From positions 8,107,001 through 8,171,000 of the forward strand of contig NZ_JAJOZB010000001.1 in NCBI RefSeq assembly GCF_023701745.1: 64,000 nucleotides of DNA. The letters run 5' to 3'. Positions within the stretch are counted from its first letter, which is position 1. The number at the start of each line of letters is the position of its first letter. Positions 57,701 to 64,000 of the stretch are shown here, piece after piece. The notes beneath the pieces are model-generated. The model was not told the DNA's origin. It was given only the letters and a program-made list of their open reading frames with translations, and made no database searches. This stretch comes from Streptomyces sp. RKAG293 (GTDB taxonomy: Bacteria > Actinomycetota > Actinomycetes > Streptomycetales > Streptomycetaceae). The translations under genes were made by a program, and so were the position numbers.

Positions 57701-60700
57701 GCGGGACCTCCCGGGCCGACGCCCTCCGGGCGGCGTTCGCGACGCGGGTGGTGGTCGCGGACGGTGCGATGGGCACGATGCTGCAGGCGCAGGATCCGTC
57801 GCTGGACGACTTCGAGAACCTGGAAGGGTGCAACGAGGTTCTGAACGTGACGCGGCCGGACATCGTCCGGTCGGTGCACGAGGAGTACTTCGCGGCGGGT
57901 GTGGACTGCGTCGAGACCAACACCTTCGGGGCGAACCTGGCGGCGCTGGGGGAGTACGACATCCCTGAGCGGATCCACGAACTGTCCCTGACGGGAGCCC
58001 GGTTGGCCCGTGAGGTGGCGGACGGTTTCGCCACGCCGGACCGGCCGCGCTGGGTGCTCGGCTCCGTCGGACCCGGCACCAAACTGCCCACGCTCGGCCA
58101 CGCGCCGTACGTGGCGCTGCGGGACGGCTACCAGGCGAACGTCGCCGGCCTCATCGAGGGCGGCGCCGACGCGATCCTGGTGGAGACCACCCAGGATCTC
58201 CTCCAGACCAAGGCCGCCATCCTCGGCGCGCACCGCGCGATGCGGGAACTGGGCAGCAACCTCCCCATCATCACGCACGTGACCGTCGAGACGACGGGCA
58301 CGATGCTGCTGGGTTCCGAGATCGGCGCGGCGCTGACGGCGCTGGAGCCGCTCGGCATCGACATGATCGGTCTGAACTGCGCGACTGGTCCTGCCGAGAT
58401 GGGCGAGCATCTGCGTTATCTGGCGCAGCACGCCCGTATCGCCGTCTCGTGCATGCCGAATGCCGGCCTGCCGGTGCTGGGCAAGGACGGCGCGCACTAC
58501 CCGCTGTCGCCGGAGGAGCTCGCGGACGCGCATGAGACGTTCGTGCGCGAGTACGGGCTGTCGCTGGTGGGCGGCTGCTGCGGCACCACCCCTGAGCACC
58601 TGCGGCAGGTCGTGGAGCGGGTGCGGGGCCTGGAGCTGTCGCCGCGCGATCCGCGCCCGGAGCCGGGTGCGGCGTCGCTCTACCAGACGGTGCCGTTCCA
58701 GCAGGACGCGTCGTATCTCGCGATCGGTGAGCGGACGAACGCCAACGGGTCGAAGAAGTTCCGCGAGGCCATGCTGGAAGGCCGCTGGGACGACTGTGTC
58801 GAGATGGCCCGCGACCAGATCCGCGAGGGTGCCCACCTGCTGGACCTGTGCGTCGACTACGTCGGCCGCGACGGCGCCCTCGACATGAGTGAGATCGCGG
58901 GCCGTTTCGCGACGGCCTCCACCCTCCCCATCGTGCTGGACTCCACCGAGGTCCCGGTGCTGCGGGCGGGATTGGAGAAGCTGGGTGGCCGGGCGGTCAT
59001 CAACTCCGTCAACTACGAGGACGGTGACGGTCCCGAGTCCCGGTTCGCGCAAGTCACGGCGCTGGCCTCGGAGCACGGTGCCGCGCTGATCGCGCTGACC
59101 ATCGACGAGGAGGGCCAGGCCCGGACCCCGGAGCACAAGGTCGCCATCGCCGAGCGGCTGATCGAGGACCTGACGGGGAACTGGGGCATTCAGGGGTCCG
59201 ACATCCTGGTGGACTGCCTGACGTTCACGATTGCGACCGGTCAGGAGGAGTCCCGGAAGGACGGCCTCGCCACGATCGAGGCGATCAGGGAGTTGAAGCG
59301 CCGGCACCCGCTGGTGCAGACGACCCTGGGTCTGTCGAACATCTCCTTCGGCCTCAACCCCGCCGCCCGCGTGGTGCTGAACTCCGTGTTCCTGAACGAG
59401 TGCGTGGCGGCGGGGCTGGACTCCGCGATCGTGCACGCCGCGAAGATCGTGCCGATCGCCCGCATTCCCGAGGAGCAGCGGGAGATCGCCCTGGATCTGG
59501 TCTACGACCGGCGTCGTGAGGGCTACGACCCGTTGCAGGCCTTCCTGGCGGCCTTCGAGGGCGTCGACATGAAGTCGGTGAAGGCCGGCCGCGCCGAGGA
59601 GTTGGCGGCGCTGCCGCTGGACGAGCGGTTGCAGCGGCGGATCATCGACGGTGAGAAGAACGGCTTGGACCGGGACCTGGACGAGGCGCTCACGACCCGC
59701 CCCGCGCTGGCGATCGTCAATGACACGCTGCTGGAGGGCATGAAGGTCGTCGGTGAGCTGTTCGGCTCCGGGCAGATGCAGTTGCCGTTCGTGCTGCAGT
59801 CCGCGGAGGTCATGAAGACCGCGGTGGCGTATCTGGAACCGCATATGGAGAAGTCCGACGCGGAGGGCAAGGGCACCATCGTGCTCGCCACGGTTCGCGG
59901 CGACGTCCATGACATCGGCAAGAACCTCGTCGACATCATCCTGTCGAACAACGGCTACAACGTGGTGAACCTCGGGATCAAGCAGCCGGTGGCGGCGATC
60001 CTGGACGCGGCCACCGAGCACAAGGCCGACGTGATCGGCATGTCGGGTCTCCTCGTGAAGTCCACCGTGATCATGAAGGAGAACCTGCAGGAGCTCAACC
60101 AGCGCAAGATGGCCGCCGACTATCCGGTGATTCTGGGTGGAGCGGCGCTGACCCGCGCCTATGTCGAGCAGGACCTGCACGAGATCTACGAGGGCGAGGT
60201 CCGCTACGCCCGGGACGCCTTCGAGGGCCTGCGGCTGATGGACGCGCTGATCGCCGTCAAGCGCGGCGTCCCCGGCGCCGTCCTGCCCGAGCTCAAGCAG
60301 CGCCGGGTCGCCGCCCGTCCGGCCGTCGTCGTCGACGAGCCGGACGAGGAACGCGGCTCGGTCCGGTCGAACGTGGTCACCGACAACCCGGTCCCCACCC
60401 CGCCGTTCTGGGGCAGCCGCATCATCAAGGGGACACCGCTCAAGGACTATGCGGCCTGGGTCGACGAGGCCGCGCTCTTCAAGGGGCAGTGGGGTCTGAA
60501 GTCGGCCCGCGGCAGCGGCCCTTCGTACGAGGAGCTGGTGGAGACCGAGGGCCGGCCGCGGCTGCGGATGTGGCTGGACCGGCTGCACACCGAGAACATG
60601 CTGGAAGCGGCCATCGTCTACGGCTACTTCCCCTGCGTCTCCAAGGGCGACGACCTGATCATCCTGGGCGAGGACGGCGGCGAACGCACCCGCTTCACTT

Positions 60701-61194
60701 TCCCCCGGCAGCGCCGCGGGCGCCGGCTGTGCCTGGCGGACTTCTTCCGCCCGGAGGACTCCGGCGAGACCGACGTCATCGAGATGCAGGTCGTCACCGT
60801 CGGCAACCGGGTCTCGGTCGCGGCGAACGAGATCTTCGCCGCGAACGCCTACCGCGACTACATGGAACTGCACGGGCTGTCGGTGCAGCTGACCGAGGCG
60901 CTGGCGGAGTACTGGCACGGCCGGGTCCGCTCCGAGCTGGGGATCGCGGGCGCCGACCCGGACAACCTGGACGCGATGTTCCGCACCGAGTACCAGGGCT
61001 GCCGCTACTCCCTCGGCTACCCCGCCTGCCCGAACCTGGAGGACCGCGCCAAGATCATGGACCTGCTCAAGCCGGAACGCATCGGGGTCAACCTCTCCGA
61101 GGAGTTCCAGCTGCACCCGGAGCAGTCCACCGACGCGATCGTCATCCACCACCCGGAAGCCAGCTACTTCAACGCTCATGGAGGTCCCTCATGA
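57697..61194 (+). CDS. metH: Cobalamin-dependent methionine synthase
   Basis: 1165 residues, four modules in standard order: homocysteine-binding barrel (1 to about 320, zinc Cys294/Cys295 in GGCCGTTP), pterin-binding domain (about 345-620, GERTNANGSKKFREAM), B12-binding domain with the cobalt His738 in DVHDIGK, and the activation domain (about 900-1165, with YFPCVSKGDD and CRYSLGYPACPN). Regenerates methionine from homocysteine using methyl-tetrahydrofolate. Overlaps its neighbours on both sides by 4 bp. Length and motifs are complete. Confidence 0.97.
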   Translation: MSGTSRADALRAAFATRVVVADGAMGTMLQAQDPSLDDFENLEGCNEVLNVTRPDIVRSVHEEYFAAGVDCVETNTFGANLAALGEYDIPERIHELSLTGARLAREVADGFATPDRPRWVLGSVGPGTKLPTLGHAPYVALRDGYQANVAGLIEGGADAILVETTQDLLQTKAAILGAHRAMRELGSNLPIITHVTVETTGTMLLGSEIGAALTALEPLGIDMIGLNCATGPAEMGEHLRYLAQHARIAVSCMPNAGLPVLGKDGAHYPLSPEELADAHETFVREYGLSLVGGCCGTTPEHLRQVVERVRGLELSPRDPRPEPGAASLYQTVPFQQDASYLAIGERTNANGSKKFREAMLEGRWDDCVEMARDQIREGAHLLDLCVDYVGRDGALDMSEIAGRFATASTLPIVLDSTEVPVLRAGLEKLGGRAVINSVNYEDGDGPESRFAQVTALASEHGAALIALTIDEEGQARTPEHKVAIAERLIEDLTGNWGIQGSDILVDCLTFTIATGQEESRKDGLATIEAIRELKRRHPLVQTTLGLSNISFGLNPAARVVLNSVFLNECVAAGLDSAIVHAAKIVPIARIPEEQREIALDLVYDRRREGYDPLQAFLAAFEGVDMKSVKAGRAEELAALPLDERLQRRIIDGEKNGLDRDLDEALTTRPALAIVNDTLLEGMKVVGELFGSGQMQLPFVLQSAEVMKTAVAYLEPHMEKSDAEGKGTIVLATVRGDVHDIGKNLVDIILSNNGYNVVNLGIKQPVAAILDAATEHKADVIGMSGLLVKSTVIMKENLQELNQRKMAADYPVILGGAALTRAYVEQDLHEIYEGEVRYARDAFEGLRLMDALIAVKRGVPGAVLPELKQRRVAARPAVVVDEPDEERGSVRSNVVTDNPVPTPPFWGSRIIKGTPLKDYAAWVDEAALFKGQWGLKSARGSGPSYEELVETEGRPRLRMWLDRLHTENMLEAAIVYGYFPCVSKGDDLIILGEDGGERTRFTFPRQRRGRRLCLADFFRPEDSGETDVIEMQVVTVGNRVSVAANEIFAANAYRDYMELHGLSVQLTEALAEYWHGRVRSELGIAGADPDNLDAMFRTEYQGCRYSLGYPACPNLEDRAKIMDLLKPERIGVNLSEEFQLHPEQSTDAIVIHHPEASYFNAHGGPS

Positions 61195-62061
61195 GCACCC
61201 TGCGGGAGATCCTGGCCTCGGGAACCCGGTCCTTCTCCTTCGAGTTCTTCCCGCCGAAGACGGACGCGGGCGAGCGCTCGCTGTGGGAGACCATCCGGCG
61301 GATCGAGGCCGTCGCCCCCACCTTCGTCTCGGTCACCTACGGTGCCGGCGGCTCGTCCCGCACCCGCACCATCGCGGTCACCCAGCGGATCGCCGCGCAG
61401 ACGAATCTGCGCCCGGTGGCCCATCTGACCGCGGTCGGGCACTCGGTCGGTGAACTGCGGCGCATCATCGGGCAGTACGCCGACGCGGGCGTCCGGGACG
61501 TCCTGGTGCTGCGCGGCGACCCGCCGGGCGACCCGCGCGGCGCCTGGGTGCCGCACCCGGACGGGCTGAACTACGCCCGGGAACTGGTCGCGCTGGTCAA
61601 GGGATCGGGGAACTTCAGCATCGGCGTCGCGGCCTTCCCCGAACTGCACCCCCGCTCACCCAACTGGGAGTCCGAGGTCCGGTACTTCGTCGCCAAGGCG
61701 CGGGCCGGGGCGGACTACGCCATCACCCAGATGTTCTTCCGGGCCGAGGACTACTTCAGGCTCCGGGACCGGGTGGCGGCCGCGGGATGCGATCTGCCGA
61801 TCATCCCGGAGATCATGCCCGCCACCGATGTCCGGCAGATCCGGCGCTTCGCCGAACTGAGCAACGCGACGTTCCCCGACGACCTGGCCGCGCAGCTGGC
61901 CGCGGTCGAGCACGACCCGGACGTCGCCCACCGGATCGGGGTGGACCACGCGACGCGGCTGGCCCAGCGCCTGCTGGACGCCGGTGCCCCGGGACTTCAC
62001 TACATCACTCTGAATCGGTCCACGGCCGCCTTGGAGATCCACCGGAACATTAGGAGCGCAG

Positions 62062-62084
<23 letters not shown>
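61191..62084 (+). CDS. metF: 5,10-methylenetetrahydrofolate reductase
   Basis: 297 residues, ATG overlapping the metH stop. Starts SFSFEFFPPKTDAGE, followed by FVSVTYGAGGSSR, VLVLRGDPPGD (FAD and folate site), and AITQMFF. Reduces methylene-THF to methyl-THF for MetH. The last 23 bp overlap the ahcY start, so production is strictly coupled. Confidence 0.96.
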
Positions 62085-63516
<1,432 letters not shown>

Positions 63517-63552
63517 ACCATCGGCACAGTCCGGCGAACCGACAAGGAAACC

Positions 63553-64000
63553 ATGAGCATCTTCGAGCTGGAACGACAGATCACCGGTGCTCCACCGGTC
63601 ACCATGCCGCCCTCGTCACCGAACCCGGACCCGGCCCCCGTCGTCCGTCCCGCCGTGCCCGCGGACATGCTCGGCCGGATCGCCGAACTGGAGAGCCGCA
63701 AGGCGCAGGCCGAGGCGGGACCGAGTGAGCAGGCCACCCGCAACCAGCACGACCGCGGGAAGCTCACCGCCCGCGAGCGGCTGGAACTGCTCTTCGACGA
63801 GGGCTCGTTCAACGAGGTGGAGCCGTTCCGCCGGCACCGGGCGACGGGCTTCGGCCTGGAGGCGCGCAAGCCCTACACCGACGGAGTGGTGACGGGCTGG
63901 GGAAAGGTGCACGGCCGCACCGTCTTCGCGTACGCGCACGACTTCCGGATCTTCGGCGGGGCGCTCGGCGAGGCCCACGCCGAGAAGATCCACAAGCTGA
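63553..64000 (+). CDS. Acyl-CoA carboxylase carboxyltransferase (beta) subunit, N-terminal part; runs off the window
   Basis: About 149 residues visible, open to the window end. ATG 63553 is preceded by AAGGAAA, 36 bp after ahcY. After a Pro-rich leader of about 40 residues (an AELESRK helix follows) comes the typical KLTARERLELLFDEGSFNEVEPF, then DGVVTGWGKVHGRTVFAYAHDF and GGALGEAHAEKI, as in PccB/AccB-type subunits. Supplies malonyl-CoA for the PKS with a biotin-carrier alpha subunit encoded elsewhere. The Pro-rich extension is unusual for the family. Confidence 0.9.
   Translation, partial: MSIFELERQITGAPPVTMPPSSPNPDPAPVVRPAVPADMLGRIAELESRKAQAEAGPSEQATRNQHDRGKLTARERLELLFDEGSFNEVEPFRRHRATGFGLEARKPYTDGVVTGWGKVHGRTVFAYAHDFRIFGGALGEAHAEKIHKL

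Noticed and set aside
57064..61179. Very long minus-strand open frame (over 1300 codons) opposite metH
   Set aside because: Antisense shadow caused by the G/C third-position bias of metH and the kinase; composition is Arg/Val/Asp/Gly-rich with no family motif, while the plus strand has complete enzymes.

Overview
The window is high-GC actinomycete DNA: nearly all third codon positions are G or C, GTG starts are common, ribosome sites are GGAGG-like, and a SARP regulator is present. It most resembles Streptomyces or a close relative. Almost everything belongs to one large type II (aromatic) polyketide gene cluster. Both edges cut genes: a type II thioesterase C-terminus on the left and an acyl-CoA carboxylase carboxyltransferase N-terminus on the right. 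The cluster may therefore extend beyond the window. I saw no rRNA, tRNA, CRISPR array, transposase or IS element. No gene-free stretch exceeds 300 bases; the largest (10165-10439) is treated as a promoter region with an inverted repeat.

Layout. 1-10164: thioesterase end, SARP activator, a leftward operon (two flavin monooxygenases, an MFS exporter, a SchA/CurD-type protein), a Tat-exported protein, and a leftward operon of a DUF1772 protein, an F420-type reductase and a first asparagine-synthetase-like amidotransferase. 10440-14786: two flavin monooxygenases and an O-methyltransferase. 14987-23210: the core rightward operon of ACP, SchA/CurD protein, TcmI-like cyclase, cupin cyclase, KS-alpha, KS-beta, TcmN-like aromatase/cyclase, DUF1772 protein, two SDRs, two ABM monooxygenases and an LLM oxidoreductase. 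23351-30080: flavin monooxygenase, O-methyltransferase, RND/MmpL exporter and a secreted beta-helix protein. 30096-36562: a cassette with a cupin, a methionyl-tRNA-synthetase-like protein, a DAO-type oxidase, a BBE-type oxidase, a small conserved protein and a glutamine-synthetase-like ligase. 36700-48117: SDR, two O-methyltransferases, P450 plus ferredoxin, MFS exporter, a second asparagine-synthetase-like enzyme, a TenA-like protein, a glycosyltransferase and a second P450. 48236-55403: SDR, lysine/ornithine N-hydroxylase, two flavin monooxygenases, SDR, ABM protein and a HIBADH-like dehydrogenase. 55491-63516: a SAM-regeneration operon (metK, adenosine-kinase-like, metH, metF, ahcY), followed by the carboxylase.

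How the genes fit together. The minimal PKS, several cyclases, the ABM/DUF1772 and many flavin oxygenases, and the amidotransferases are the usual parts list of pentangular polyphenol/xanthone pathways (xantholipin, lysolipin and relatives). The unusual part is a full set of hydrazine-forming enzymes: an N-hydroxylase, a Zn-cupin, a MetRS-like ligase and an FAD amine oxidase. These match the machinery known for s56-p1 and triacsin, here with cupin and MetRS as two separate proteins. One of the two amidotransferases has lost the glutaminase cysteine. Together these suggest a nitrogen-nitrogen bonded (N-amino lactam or hydrazide) pentangular polyketide, with albofungin as the known compound that would fit. 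This product assignment is inference. Upstream of many transcription units lies an 11-bp-spaced heptamer direct repeat, usually 8 bp before a plausible -10 hexamer, as expected if the SARP drives the whole cluster.
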